Below, piece after piece: positions 8,028 through 17,574 of a DNA stretch of 51,918 nucleotides. A program made the translations under genes and the position numbers. Below the pieces are notes generated by a model that saw only the letters and a program-made list of their open reading frames with translations, searched no databases and was not told where the DNA came from. Position 1 is the first letter of the stretch; each line of letters opens with the position of its first letter. The stretch covers positions 1 to 51,918 of the forward strand of contig JAGAPO010000092.1 in NCBI GenBank assembly GCA_017623215.1. Reading direction: 5' to 3'. This DNA is from Lachnospiraceae bacterium. GTDB taxonomy: Bacteria > Bacillota > Clostridia > Lachnospirales > Lachnospiraceae.

Positions 8028-10406
8028 ATGAAGGTTAGTATTTTGATTCCGGTATCCGGAAGAACATTGTATCTGACGGATTGTCTGGAGAGCTTGAAGG
8101 AACAGGCGTATGCAGACGCGGAGGTCATTATTATTGATGATAACGCGGACGGGCAGCTGCAGGAAGTAATTGACTGCTACAAGGATTCTCTTGCAATCCG
8201 TGTCGTTCGTCCGGCAGGGGGAAGGACCGGCGTGGCGGCCGCGAGAAACGCAGGTCTTGACGCAGCGCTGGGAGAATATGTCTATTTCCTGGACAGCGAC
8301 GACTATATCTATGAGAATGCGATTGAGAGATTAGTGCTTGCTGCAGACGACCAGGAAGCTGATATTGCATATGGTAAGAAGAAGAGCACCTGGTATAAGA
8401 GGGATTTCTTTGTTGCGACGTATCAGCAGGAGCAGGTTGAGAGCGGCGAGGACGAGGAAGATACTGCAGAGGGCGCGCAGCTGTACGCGGAAGAGGGCGG
8501 AGACAGTGAGGCGTCGAGCGTTGACGATAACGTATTGTTGGAGTCGGAAGAGGACGAGAATCCGGAGGAAGAGATCAGCGAGGAAGAGCTTCTTCGCAGA
8601 AAGGATGCCAGAAAGAGAAAAGCATATCGGTTTATGGTATCCTCAAAGAAGGGCCTTACGAATGTATCGGTTCTGAATATTTTGTTCCGCCGCAGCCTGA
8701 TTGAGGAGAATGGAATCCGATTCGCGGAGCAGTTCAAGTATTTTTCCGATCTGGGATTCCTGATTCAGGCACTTTCCAAGGCGGAGACCTATGCGAGAGT
8801 GATGGGGGCGAAGTATGTAAAGCGGAAGCATAACGACCCGATTAATTTCCCCGCGCTTTCCCAGGTGAAGGATCCGAACCGGTTTGAAGAGTATGTCGCG
8901 GCATATGAGCACGCGAGGGCACTGGTTCCGGAAGGGTGCGATTTGAAGGAAAGACTGGATAAGCAGGTCATCAGTTATTACGCAAGAATCTTTGCGCCGC
9001 GTATCCGCCGTGCAAAGGGAGATTCCTGGAGAGAAGAGCGATTCCAGGAGATGAGGCGTCTTGCGAACCAGATGGACAGGGAGACGATTCATAAGCTGAA
9101 GGGCTATAAAAAGCGTCTGATCAAGGCTCTGATGAAGGGCGATGTGAAGAAGTCGCTTACCATTGTGAACCGCCACCTTGGCTGGAAGAAGTTCAAGAAG
9201 ATTACCCGTAATAAGCGTGCCCTTGCAAAGTTTTTGTATATTCACAGCTTCTTAAAGAAGCCGATGAAGGAGAACTGGGTTATCTGTGAGAGCTTCTTTG
9301 GAAGCTATTATTCGGACAGTCCGAAGGCGATATACGAGTATATCAGCAGGAACTACCCGGGCAAGTTCCGTTTTATCTGGGTCTATAAGGAGAAGAAGCA
9401 TAAGAATATCCCGTATCCGCACTCGCAGGTAAAGAGATATTCGATTCGCTATGCATACTATCTTGCGCGCTGTAAGTACAATCTGTACAACTGCAGACAG
9501 CCTATGTTCGTGCGCAAGAGAAAGGGAAATATCTTCCTTGAGACCTGGCACGGTACACCGCTTAAGAGACTGGTATTTGACCAGGAAGAGGTATGCGGAG
9601 CATCCCCGCTGTACAAGCAGCAGTTCCATCACCAGGCCGGCGCGTGGGATTATCTGGTATCTCCGAACCATTTTTCGACGGAGATCTTCCGAAGCTGCTT
9701 TATGTACAGGAAAGCCATTTTAGAGACCGGTTATCCGAGAAATGATATCCTGCATGCTCCGGGCCGTGAGGAACGCGAGGCGGCGTTTCGTAAGAAGCTG
9801 GGAATTCCGGCTGATAAGAAGACGATTCTGTACGCGCCTACCTGGAGAGATGATGAATATTATGGAAGAGGCGAGTACAAGTTCGCGTTAAAGCTCGATC
9901 TCCAGAAGATGAAAGAAGCGCTTGGAGATGAGTATGTTGTGCTGCTGCGCACCCATTACTTCATTGCAGACGCAGTGGATGTAAGTGAAATGGGAGATTT
10001 CGTGATGAACTTCTGCCGGTATGATGATATTTCGGAGCTGTACCTGGTGTCGGATATTCTGATTACGGATTACTCGTCCGTATTCTTCGACTACGCGGGA
10101 CTGCGCAGACCGATGATCTTCTACACGTACGATCTGGACAAGTACCGCGACATCTTACGAGGCTTCTACATGAGCATCGAGGATGAGGTCCCGGGACCGC
10201 TTGCATTTACGACGGAGGAAGTAATTGACGCGATTCAGAATATCGATCAGGTTACGGAGACTTATAAGGAGAAGTACGATATCTTCTACAAGAAGTTCTG
10301 CAGCCTTGAGGACGGACGCGCTTCCGAGAAGGTGGCAAAGGTTGCGTTCGGTCTGGACGGAGCGGAGGAATTCGCTTCGGTTATTAATACAGTAGAGAAA
10401 GAGTAA
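8028..10406 (+). CDS. Fused GT2 glycosyltransferase and CDP-glycerol glycerophosphotransferase (TagF-like), copy 1
   Basis: 792 residues. The N-terminal third is a GT-A family 2 glycosyltransferase (KVSILIPVSGRT; AARNAGLDAALGEYVYFLDSDDY with the DxD-type motif). The C-terminal half, from about residue 410, is a TagB/TagF-type glycerophosphotransferase (VICESFFGSYYSDSPKAIYEYI; TWHGTPLKRLVFD near 505 with the conserved His; RTHY; LITDYSSVFFDYAGLRRPMIFY). It should add glycerol-phosphate from CDP-glycerol to a surface polymer at the inner face of the membrane. The GT2 domain contains a strongly acidic insert of about 60 residues (roughly 135-198) absent from copy 2. The start at 8028 follows AAGAGGT. 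tagD follows after 17 bases, so substrate supply and polymerisation are co-transcribed. Confidence 0.9.
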   Translation: MKVSILIPVSGRTLYLTDCLESLKEQAYADAEVIIIDDNADGQLQEVIDCYKDSLAIRVVRPAGGRTGVAAARNAGLDAALGEYVYFLDSDDYIYENAIERLVLAADDQEADIAYGKKKSTWYKRDFFVATYQQEQVESGEDEEDTAEGAQLYAEEGGDSEASSVDDNVLLESEEDENPEEEISEEELLRRKDARKRKAYRFMVSSKKGLTNVSVLNILFRRSLIEENGIRFAEQFKYFSDLGFLIQALSKAETYARVMGAKYVKRKHNDPINFPALSQVKDPNRFEEYVAAYEHARALVPEGCDLKERLDKQVISYYARIFAPRIRRAKGDSWREERFQEMRRLANQMDRETIHKLKGYKKRLIKALMKGDVKKSLTIVNRHLGWKKFKKITRNKRALAKFLYIHSFLKKPMKENWVICESFFGSYYSDSPKAIYEYISRNYPGKFRFIWVYKEKKHKNIPYPHSQVKRYSIRYAYYLARCKYNLYNCRQPMFVRKRKGNIFLETWHGTPLKRLVFDQEEVCGASPLYKQQFHHQAGAWDYLVSPNHFSTEIFRSCFMYRKAILETGYPRNDILHAPGREEREAAFRKKLGIPADKKTILYAPTWRDDEYYGRGEYKFALKLDLQKMKEALGDEYVVLLRTHYFIADAVDVSEMGDFVMNFCRYDDISELYLVSDILITDYSSVFFDYAGLRRPMIFYTYDLDKYRDILRGFYMSIEDEVPGPLAFTTEEVIDAIQNIDQVTETYKEKYDIFYKKFCSLEDGRASEKVAKVAFGLDGAEEFASVINTVEKE

Positions 10407-10423
10407 GGAAAGGACTGGATAAA

Positions 10424-10837
10424 ATGAAGAAAGTAATTACGTACGGCACGTACGATTTGCTCCATGTTGGGCATATTAACCTGCTTCGCAGAGCGAGAGC
10501 GCTTGGCGACTATCTTCTGGTCGTACTTTCGACCGATGAATTCAACGCGCTCAAGAATAAGACCGCGTATCACAGCTACGAGGATCGCAAGAAGATTCTG
10601 GAGGCGATCCGCTATGTGGACGAGGTGATTCCGGAGTATACCTGGGAACAGAAGATTTCCGATGTTGTGAATAATAATATTGATGTATTTGTTATGGGAG
10701 ATGACTGGGCCGGGAAGTTCGATTTTCTGAAGGATTACTGCGAGGTTGTATATCTGCCCAGAACCGAGGGAGTCTCTACAACAAAGATTAAGAACGACCT
10801 GCATCTTGGCAAGGCAGAGCACGAGGAGCAGAAATAG
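10424..10837 (+). CDS. tagD: Glycerol-3-phosphate cytidylyltransferase
   Basis: 137 residues, the normal length for TagD/TarD. The HxGH nucleotidyltransferase signature is seen in TYGTYDLLHVGHINLLRRA, and the second motif is RTEGVSTTKIK near the C-terminus. It makes CDP-glycerol from CTP and sn-glycerol-3-phosphate in the cytoplasm. It lies between two TagF-type enzymes that use CDP-glycerol, with short gaps on both sides (17 and 18 bases), which fixes the pathway as glycerol-phosphate polymer synthesis. Confidence 0.95.
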   Translation: MKKVITYGTYDLLHVGHINLLRRARALGDYLLVVLSTDEFNALKNKTAYHSYEDRKKILEAIRYVDEVIPEYTWEQKISDVVNNNIDVFVMGDDWAGKFDFLKDYCEVVYLPRTEGVSTTKIKNDLHLGKAEHEEQK

Positions 10838-10855
10838 AAAGGAATGTAAGTTGAT

Positions 10856-13063
10856 ATGATAAAGGTCAGCATTATTATTCCGTATTATATGAAGAATCGA
10901 TTTCAGGGGAGAATGTCCAAAGGGCATTCTCCTATTGGTCGTTCTTACCTTTCTGACTGCCTGATGAGTGTCTGCGATCAAAACCGCGGAGATCTGGAAG
11001 TGATATTGATTGAGGACGGAGCCTCCGAGGACATTTCAGAGGTAATAGAGGAATTCCGGGCGCGCCTGAACATAAGGACACTGCGAATCGCGCACGCGGG
11101 AACGGCGGCCGCGAGGAATGCGGGACTTGACGCAGCGCAGGGAGAATATGTGTATTTTCTGGATGCGGATGATTATCTGAAAGAGGGAACGATTGGAAGA
11201 CTGCTGGATGCGGAGAACGCAGCGATGCCGGACCTGATCTACGGTTCCAAAGAACGTACCTGGTTCAAACGCCTTTCGTATCTGGAAGAGTGCAGAATGA
11301 GAGAGCGGACACCGGAACCGGATGATTTTACAGAACCGAGCGCTTATCTTGTAAGGCGGAGTGCTTCTGTCCTGAATATCCTGATTCGCAGAGAGTTTTT
11401 ACAAAAGAATGGGATCCGATTTGACGAATCGCTCGTCTTATATTCGGATATGCCGTTCACCGCGGCGCTGCTTGCGAATGCGAAGCATACCGCCTGCGAT
11501 TACGATGCGGTGTATGTCAAGCGCATCCATAATGACGAGGTGCAGTATCCGTCCCTCGATCAGGCCGTGAGAAAGGACAGAACGGAACAATATGTTCGCG
11601 CATATCGGAGCGCTAAAGAGGCAGCTGCGGGGGATGAAGTCCTTTGCCGCGCGCTGGATAGCGGGCTTGGATCCTATGTGTTAAAGGCGTATACCGGACG
11701 CCTGCATGACCGGGGGAAGGTGGTATTCGGCGCGGATGAATTTGCTCTGCTGCGGGAGGCGATGGGCGCTGCCGATATGGCTGCGTTCCGGGAGCTGCCA
11801 AGGATGCGCCGGAACGTTCTGAAAGCCGTGCGGGAAGGCAATAACCGCAAAGCACAGCGCATCGGAAATATTGTCGTATCCTTAAAGAAGAGAAGGGAAC
11901 TCGTAAAGGACAGCAAATTATTCTTCCGCATCATCGACCGATATCTCTTCCAGAAGCTTCCGATCAAAGAGAACCTGGTGTTCTTCGAAAGCTTTTTCGG
12001 CAACAGCTATTCGGACAGCCCGAAGTACATTTACCGGTATTTGCAGGAGCATTCCGGGGCGGAATATCAGTATGTCTGGGTTATGAAGAATAAGAAGAAT
12101 AGGATTCCGGGGAATCCGGTTGTGGTAAAGCCCTTCAGTCTTTCGTATTTTTATTATCTTGCCCGGGCAAAATACTGGGTGATTAATATCCGGCTTCCGA
12201 AGTGGATTGAGAAAAAGAAGGGACATGTATTTTTGCAGACCTGGCATGGGACGCCGCTTAAGAAGCTGGTATTTGACATGGAGGATGTGCATCTTGCTTC
12301 CTCCAAATCCAGCTACAAGATGATATTTTACCAGGAGACAAGGAATTGGGACTATCTGATCTCCGCGAATCCGTTCTCGACGGATGCGTTCGAGAGCGCA
12401 TTCTTATATGACAGAGAGAAGATTTTGGAGATTGGCTACCCGAGGAACGACTGCTTAAAAGCGCCGGATCGGGACGAGCATGCGCTTGCGATTAAGCAGA
12501 AGCTGGGGCTCCCTTTGGACAAGAAGCTGATCTTATACGCGCCGACCTGGCGGGATGACGAATATTTTGAAGCGGGCCGATACAAATTCGACCTGAAGCT
12601 GAATTTGGCGCAGATGCGCGAGAGGCTTGGAGGAGAATACGCGGTGCTGCTGCGGACGCATTACCTGATTGCGCAGAACCTTAGGCTTGACGGATTGGAA
12701 GGATTTGCTTACAATGTAAGTGAGTATGATGATATCTCGGAATTATATCTGGTATCCGATCTGTGTATAACCGATTACTCCTCGGTATTCTTTGATTACG
12801 CGAATCTTCGGAGGCCGATTCTGTTCTATGTATATGATTTGGAGAAATACCGGGATGTCTTACGAGGCTTTTATATCGACATCGAGAAAGAGGTTCCGGG
12901 CCCTCTGTTATATACAACGGATGAAGTAATCGAGGCAATCGAGAAGCTGGAGGATGTGAACGAAAGCTATAAAGAGCGCTACGACAGGTTTTATGAGAGG
13001 TTCTGCAGCCTGGACGACGGACATGCCGCGGAACGCGCGGTGAAGGCGGTATTTGGAAAATAG
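10856..13063 (+). CDS. Fused GT2 glycosyltransferase and CDP-glycerol glycerophosphotransferase (TagF-like), copy 2
   Basis: 735 residues with the same two-domain layout as copy 1: GT2 domain (KVSIIIPYYMKN; AARNAGLDAAQGEYVYFLDADDY) and a C-terminal TagF-type domain (VFFESFFGNSYSDSPKYIYRYL; TWHGTPLKKLVFD near 461; RTHYLIA; ITDYSSVFFDYANLRRPILFY). The two copies are close throughout their C-terminal halves and probably arose by duplication. Copy 2 has a short linker of about 20 residues where copy 1 has its acidic insert. Two polymerases flanking one tagD could act as primase and polymerase, or make two different polymers. Confidence 0.9.
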   Translation: MIKVSIIIPYYMKNRFQGRMSKGHSPIGRSYLSDCLMSVCDQNRGDLEVILIEDGASEDISEVIEEFRARLNIRTLRIAHAGTAAARNAGLDAAQGEYVYFLDADDYLKEGTIGRLLDAENAAMPDLIYGSKERTWFKRLSYLEECRMRERTPEPDDFTEPSAYLVRRSASVLNILIRREFLQKNGIRFDESLVLYSDMPFTAALLANAKHTACDYDAVYVKRIHNDEVQYPSLDQAVRKDRTEQYVRAYRSAKEAAAGDEVLCRALDSGLGSYVLKAYTGRLHDRGKVVFGADEFALLREAMGAADMAAFRELPRMRRNVLKAVREGNNRKAQRIGNIVVSLKKRRELVKDSKLFFRIIDRYLFQKLPIKENLVFFESFFGNSYSDSPKYIYRYLQEHSGAEYQYVWVMKNKKNRIPGNPVVVKPFSLSYFYYLARAKYWVINIRLPKWIEKKKGHVFLQTWHGTPLKKLVFDMEDVHLASSKSSYKMIFYQETRNWDYLISANPFSTDAFESAFLYDREKILEIGYPRNDCLKAPDRDEHALAIKQKLGLPLDKKLILYAPTWRDDEYFEAGRYKFDLKLNLAQMRERLGGEYAVLLRTHYLIAQNLRLDGLEGFAYNVSEYDDISELYLVSDLCITDYSSVFFDYANLRRPILFYVYDLEKYRDVLRGFYIDIEKEVPGPLLYTTDEVIEAIEKLEDVNESYKERYDRFYERFCSLDDGHAAERAVKAVFGK

Positions 13064-13240
13064 CAGACGTTTCGGCAAGGCAGCCGGGGCGAGAGGCCGG
13101 ATGGAATGGTCTGAATGACAGAAGAGAGCATGATAAGAGGCAGATTGAGCGAAGAGGCGGATAAAAAGCGGGCGTTTGGAGCCTGCAATTTCGTTCCGAT
13201 AGCGGAGATGTGCGGGTTATCTGCAGGAATGAGGTGTAAG

Positions 13241-14215
13241 ATGAAAGTATTATCACTGGTTGTTCCGTGCTACAACGAGGAACAGTCGTTGCCGTATTTT
13301 TATGATGAGATTGTAAGAATTGCGGGAATCCTGAATGAGGTTGAATTCGAAGTCCTGATGGTGGACGACGGTTCGAAGGATAAGACGATTGCGGTCATGC
13401 GGGAGCTTCATGCGAAGGATTCCCGGTTCAAGTACCTGTCGTTCTCGAGGAATTTCGGCAAGGAGGCCGCGATGTACGCGGGACTCCAGAACGTGACGGG
13501 CGATTATGTCGCGGTAATCGACGCAGACCTGCAGCACCCGCCGGCTATGTTAATTGACATGTATCACGGAATTGTGGACGAGCACTATGACAGCGTTGCG
13601 GCAAGACGCGTAACCAGGGAAGGAGAGCCCAAGATTCGTTCCTTCTTCGCAAGAAGCTTTTACAAGATTCTGAACAGGATATCCAAGGTAGAGATCGTGG
13701 ACGGCTCTGTGGACTACCGTCTGATGACAAGGCAGATGGTGGACGCGGTGCTTCAGATGAGCGAGAAGAACCGTTTTACCAAGGGAATCTTCGCCTGGGT
13801 CGGCTTTAAGACCAAATGGCTGGAATTCAAGAACGTGGAGCGCGTGGCAGGCGAGACGAAATGGTCGTTCTGGAAGCTGTTTTTGTATTCTTTAGAAGGA
13901 ATTATCGGTTTTTCAACCGCACCGCTCGCACTTGCATCTTTCCTGGGACTGGCTTTTTGCGTTGCCGCATTCCTTGCCATCCTGTTTATTGTAATCAAGA
14001 CGCTGATCTGGGGCGATCCGACAAGCGGCTGGCCGTCGCTTGCGTGCATTATTCTGATGGTGAGCGGAATTCAGCTTTTCTGCGTCGGTATTCTGGGGCA
14101 GTACCTTGGGAAGATGTATATTGAGACAAAGAACCGTCCGATTTACCTGATTCGCGAAGCGCAGACAAAGAATCTGGATATTGATCCGGATGGAGTTCAG
14201 GATAAGAATTGTTAA
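13241..14215 (+). CDS. Polyprenyl-phosphate glycosyltransferase (GT2, GtrB/CsbB type)
   Basis: 324 residues. The N-terminal GT2 domain has SLVVPCYNEEQSLPYF, MVDDGSKDKT, FSRNFGKEAAMYAGL and the DADLQHPP metal-binding motif. Two hydrophobic helices near the C-terminus (about 232-262 and 275-300) match the membrane anchor of GtrB/CsbB proteins, which attach a sugar to undecaprenyl phosphate on the inner leaflet. The start at 13241 is chosen for GAGGTG just upstream; the frame is open back to 13115 but the conserved domain starts here. The next gene encodes a YfhO-type protein, and CsbB with YfhO is the known B. subtilis pair for lipoteichoic acid glycosylation, so the same role is inferred. Confidence 0.88.
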   Translation: MKVLSLVVPCYNEEQSLPYFYDEIVRIAGILNEVEFEVLMVDDGSKDKTIAVMRELHAKDSRFKYLSFSRNFGKEAAMYAGLQNVTGDYVAVIDADLQHPPAMLIDMYHGIVDEHYDSVAARRVTREGEPKIRSFFARSFYKILNRISKVEIVDGSVDYRLMTRQMVDAVLQMSEKNRFTKGIFAWVGFKTKWLEFKNVERVAGETKWSFWKLFLYSLEGIIGFSTAPLALASFLGLAFCVAAFLAILFIVIKTLIWGDPTSGWPSLACIILMVSGIQLFCVGILGQYLGKMYIETKNRPIYLIREAQTKNLDIDPDGVQDKNC

Positions 14216-14220
14216 CAGGG

Positions 14221-14262
14221 CAGCCTTCCGCCCGGGATATATGCCCATGCGGAAGGCTGTTT
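14221..14262 (+). terminator. 11-bp hairpin between the GT2 and YfhO genes
   Basis: CAGCCTTCCGC (14221-14231) pairs perfectly with GCGGAAGGCTG (14249-14259), followed only by TTT. Probably a weak terminator or attenuator within the operon. Confidence 0.6.
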
Positions 14263-14324
14263 GTGCAAGCAAGAACCGGATACGGGCGTGCGTCCGGATT
14301 GCCTGGTTCGGAAGGCGAGGAATT

Positions 14325-17300
14325 ATGAACTGGAAAAAAGAAAAGAATCCTGCCGGAGAGGCTGCATCCGGAACACGCGGCCGCCGCTTGAGCTCCGGAA
14401 CGGCAGACGGGAGCCGAAAGAACGCAAAGAGGGAGTATTACGTCCGTTACACCCTTTTGTTTCTGTTGGCCGCACTGATCGTATATATCCGTTTTATAGT
14501 GAACGGAAAGAGCTTTTTGTGGGCTTCTGACGGAACGGATCAGCATTTCACGGCACTTGCGTGGTTCGGGCAGTATCTGAGAGAATATCTTACCGGAATT
14601 GTTGCAAGGGGGGACTTTACACTTCCGCAGTGGAGCTTTTCGCTGGGAGCGGGGGATGATATTCTTACGACGCTGCATTATTACTGTATCGGCGACCCGC
14701 TTGACTTGCTCGCGGTATTCTTCCGTCCGGAGAATACGGAAGGGCTGTACACGTTCCTGATTCTTCTGCGCCTTTACTTAAGCGGAATCGCGTTCTCGGA
14801 ATTTGTCTTTTATATGAGAAGGAAGAAGAATGTTCCGAGCCGGGATTCCGATTGCGGCAGCCCTTATGGCTGGGAGACCAGCTATTCCGTGCTGGTCGGC
14901 GCGCTTGTCTACTGCTTCTGCGGTTTTGTAATCGCGGGGACGATGAAGCATGCCTTTTTCTTCAACCCGCTTTTGTATTTCCCGCTGTTCTGCCTGGGCG
15001 CGGAGAAGATCCTTCGCAAAGAAAGTCCGCGCCTGTTCATTCTGATCACGGCGGTTGCGGCGCTCAGCAATTTCTACTTTTTCTACATGCTGACAGTGCT
15101 TACCCTGATATACTGCGCGGTACGCTTTTTCGGGCTGTATGGGAAGGGAAAGAGAGCACGCGGATTTCGTTCGGTATTCCCGAAGGGAGTCGCAAGCTAT
15201 ATGCTCGGAGTCGGAATGGGAGCGGTACTGTTCCTTCCCGTTGTGCTGCGGTTCCTGAATAATCCGCGCTACGTGGACGACGCTGCAAAGTTAAAATCCT
15301 TTTACTCGCTCAAATACATGGGCCGCATGGTCAGCTCCTTTTCAGGGCCTCCGTTATCGTCGGGATACTGGAATTTCCTTGGCTATGCGTCGATTGCGTT
15401 TCTGTGTGTGATCCTGCTGTTTGCGACACACTGGAAGAAGCATCTGCAGCTGAAGGTATTCTTCGTGCTCGGAGTTCTGATGCTTTCTGTCCCGGCCGCC
15501 GGCTATGCGCTGAATGGCTTCGCCTACATGTCGAACCGCTGGATGTTTGCATTTTCCATGCTGGTAGGATATCTGTGCGCGGAGCTCCTGCCGGAATTGG
15601 TCTATGCTTCGAAAAAACGATTTCTGTGGCTGGTTGCCGGAGCGGGTGCGCTGCTTGCTCTGAATCTGTTCAGCGCGCTCATGGGCTATCGGACGGAATT
15701 CTACGGACTGGCGGGAATCCTTCTGCTGATTGGATTTGCGGCGCTGTATCGGAGAGAGGTACTTCCGATGAAGAAGCTGCCGGCGGGCAGCAAAGAGAAG
15801 ATCTTCCGAACCGGGGTGATTGGACTGACCATCTTAAGCGTCGGAGTCAACGCCAACTATCATTATAAAGGAATGGTCAAGCAGTTCGCAGACGCGGGAA
15901 CCTATTATGAGAGCGTGATGGAATCGCCTCTTGTTGAGATGGCGGAGACAGCGAAGGGGCTGGAAGGGGAAGAGGATACATTCTATCGTGTGGACGGCTA
16001 CGTTCTGGATAACCGGCGAACGGCTGACTCGATTGTGGAGGAGCGCTCCATGGAAGCGATGATGGCGGTATTTACCGGAAGCACAGAGGTGCTGGAGGCG
16101 CAGGAGAACGATGATACGCTCGGAGACACGGCTGACGAGTGGGAGGATACCTCTTTAAAGGAGGGGGAAGCGACTTCGGAGACGAATTCCGGAGAGGAAG
16201 CTTCCGAGGATGAGAGCTCGCAAGGCGAGAACTCCAGTCTGTTCTATCGGCTTGCGAAAGCGCTCGGACTTACGATAACCGGGAAAGAGAAAGCAATCCG
16301 AAGCTATAATACCGCGTTGCTTGCGGATTACAACGGACTCATGGCCTACTACAGCCTGATGAACCCGTATTATTCCAGATTCATTGTCAATGAAGACATC
16401 AGCACCGCAAACTTTTCTATTAAGGTGGCCTCCTTTGACGGGCGCATGGCGCTGAACGCGATTGCAGGGGTCAAATACCTGATTCGTTCGGACATTTATC
16501 AGGATCCGATTCCCTACGGCTGTAAGGAAATCGCAAGCGTGACCGGCGAGGACGGAATTACGGCGACGCTCTACGAGAATGAATACGCGCTGCCGCTCGG
16601 TTTTACCTACGACACCTATATCATGAACGACGAGGTGGATGTCTCGTCCGGCCTTCGCAGGCAGCAGCTGATGCTTTCCAGCGTAATCCTGGAGGAGGAG
16701 CCGGAGAACGGCAAGGCAGGAAGCACGAATGCGGGACTGAAAAAAGCAGAATTAACGCCAAGGAGCGATACCCAAGTCATTCTCGGGAAGAAGAAAATGG
16801 AGTTCGTGAACCGGAAGGACTGGGTCATCTACGATACCGATGTCCCGGAAGGCTGCGAAGTCTACCTGTATATTGAAAATGCGAGATTCAAAGGCGGTTC
16901 CGGCTATTCGGTTGCAGCCGCGGCAGCCGACGGCACGCTCAGACAATGCACGCTCTACAGTAAGTCGAAGAAGGATTATTTCGGAAGAAAGGACATCCTG
17001 ATGAACCTCGGATATTATGAGGAGGGTCTGAATGAGTTGGCCTTTACGATGAGTGAGGTTGGAACGCTGCGCTACGATACCATGATTCTGTACTATGTTC
17101 CCGTGGAAAAGACCGTGCAGAAGATAGAAGAACGCGCGGCAGAACCGCTTACCGATATCGAGATTACCGCCAATCGGATTACCGGGCGCATCGAGGCGGA
17201 CGCGGATAAGCTGCTGTTCTTATCCGTCCCTTATTCCGAAGGATTTACGGCGACGGTGAACGGAGAACCGGCGAAGATCTATCTGGCGAACGGGACGTTC

Positions 17301-17456
17301 ATGGCGATCGAGATTCCGGAGGGAGTCAGCGAGATTGCGCTGAACTATTCGACGCCGGGACTGCGATACGGAGCGATGATATCGGCGGTGAGCGTATCAA
17401 TCTATCTGTTGTGGGAGATTGCGGGGCTTGTTCGGAGCAGGAAGCGGAAAAGATAA
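14325..17456 (+). CDS. YfhO-family multi-pass membrane protein (GT-C-like, lipoteichoic acid glycosylation)
   Basis: 1043 residues. The start at 14325 follows GGCGAGGA. After a charged N-terminus the protein has an early hydrophobic helix (about 45-65), the conserved YfhO start segment (ASDGTDQHFTALAWFGQYLRE; FSLGAGDD), a long multi-pass region to about 490, and a large soluble C-terminal part ending in one last helix (YGAMISAVSVSIYLLWEIAGL). B. subtilis YfhO (about 860 residues) is needed to transfer GlcNAc from undecaprenyl phosphate to lipoteichoic acid outside the cell. This protein is longer, partly due to an acidic Ser/Thr/Glu-rich insert at about 595-635. It follows a CsbB-like gene, which supports the same two-step glycosylation. 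Confidence 0.85.
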   Translation: MNWKKEKNPAGEAASGTRGRRLSSGTADGSRKNAKREYYVRYTLLFLLAALIVYIRFIVNGKSFLWASDGTDQHFTALAWFGQYLREYLTGIVARGDFTLPQWSFSLGAGDDILTTLHYYCIGDPLDLLAVFFRPENTEGLYTFLILLRLYLSGIAFSEFVFYMRRKKNVPSRDSDCGSPYGWETSYSVLVGALVYCFCGFVIAGTMKHAFFFNPLLYFPLFCLGAEKILRKESPRLFILITAVAALSNFYFFYMLTVLTLIYCAVRFFGLYGKGKRARGFRSVFPKGVASYMLGVGMGAVLFLPVVLRFLNNPRYVDDAAKLKSFYSLKYMGRMVSSFSGPPLSSGYWNFLGYASIAFLCVILLFATHWKKHLQLKVFFVLGVLMLSVPAAGYALNGFAYMSNRWMFAFSMLVGYLCAELLPELVYASKKRFLWLVAGAGALLALNLFSALMGYRTEFYGLAGILLLIGFAALYRREVLPMKKLPAGSKEKIFRTGVIGLTILSVGVNANYHYKGMVKQFADAGTYYESVMESPLVEMAETAKGLEGEEDTFYRVDGYVLDNRRTADSIVEERSMEAMMAVFTGSTEVLEAQENDDTLGDTADEWEDTSLKEGEATSETNSGEEASEDESSQGENSSLFYRLAKALGLTITGKEKAIRSYNTALLADYNGLMAYYSLMNPYYSRFIVNEDISTANFSIKVASFDGRMALNAIAGVKYLIRSDIYQDPIPYGCKEIASVTGEDGITATLYENEYALPLGFTYDTYIMNDEVDVSSGLRRQQLMLSSVILEEEPENGKAGSTNAGLKKAELTPRSDTQVILGKKKMEFVNRKDWVIYDTDVPEGCEVYLYIENARFKGGSGYSVAAAAADGTLRQCTLYSKSKKDYFGRKDILMNLGYYEEGLNELAFTMSEVGTLRYDTMILYYVPVEKTVQKIEERAAEPLTDIEITANRITGRIEADADKLLFLSVPYSEGFTATVNGEPAKIYLANGTFMAIEIPEGVSEIALNYSTPGLRYGAMISAVSVSIYLLWEIAGLVRSRKRKR

Positions 17457-17470
17457 CCTGTTAATCCCCG

Positions 17471-17506
17471 GGCCGCGGCAAAAAAACTTGCCGCGGCCTT
17501 ATATTT
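17471..17506 (+). terminator. Terminator after the YfhO gene
   Basis: GGCCGCGGCAA (17471-17481) pairs perfectly with TTGCCGCGGCC (17488-17498), with a short A-rich loop, followed by TTATATTT. It ends the teichoic-acid-type cluster. Confidence 0.85.
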
Positions 17507-17510
17507 GGAA

Positions 17511-17539
17511 TTGACAAAGAGAATCGGGAATGATATATT
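17511..17539 (+). promoter_or_regulatory. Promoter of the lysine riboswitch-lysA unit
   Basis: TTGACA (17511-17516), 17-nt spacer, TATATT (17534-17539). A transcript would start near 17546, about 45 nt before the AGAGG motif of the aptamer. Confidence 0.85.
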
Positions 17540-17574
17540 AGAACCATTAAGCAACAAGGCTTATAAGAATAATA

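Noticed and set aside
13064..13240. N-terminal extension of the GT2 gene starting at 13115
   Set aside because: The extra 42 residues have no family counterpart and a good ribosome binding site precedes 13241.
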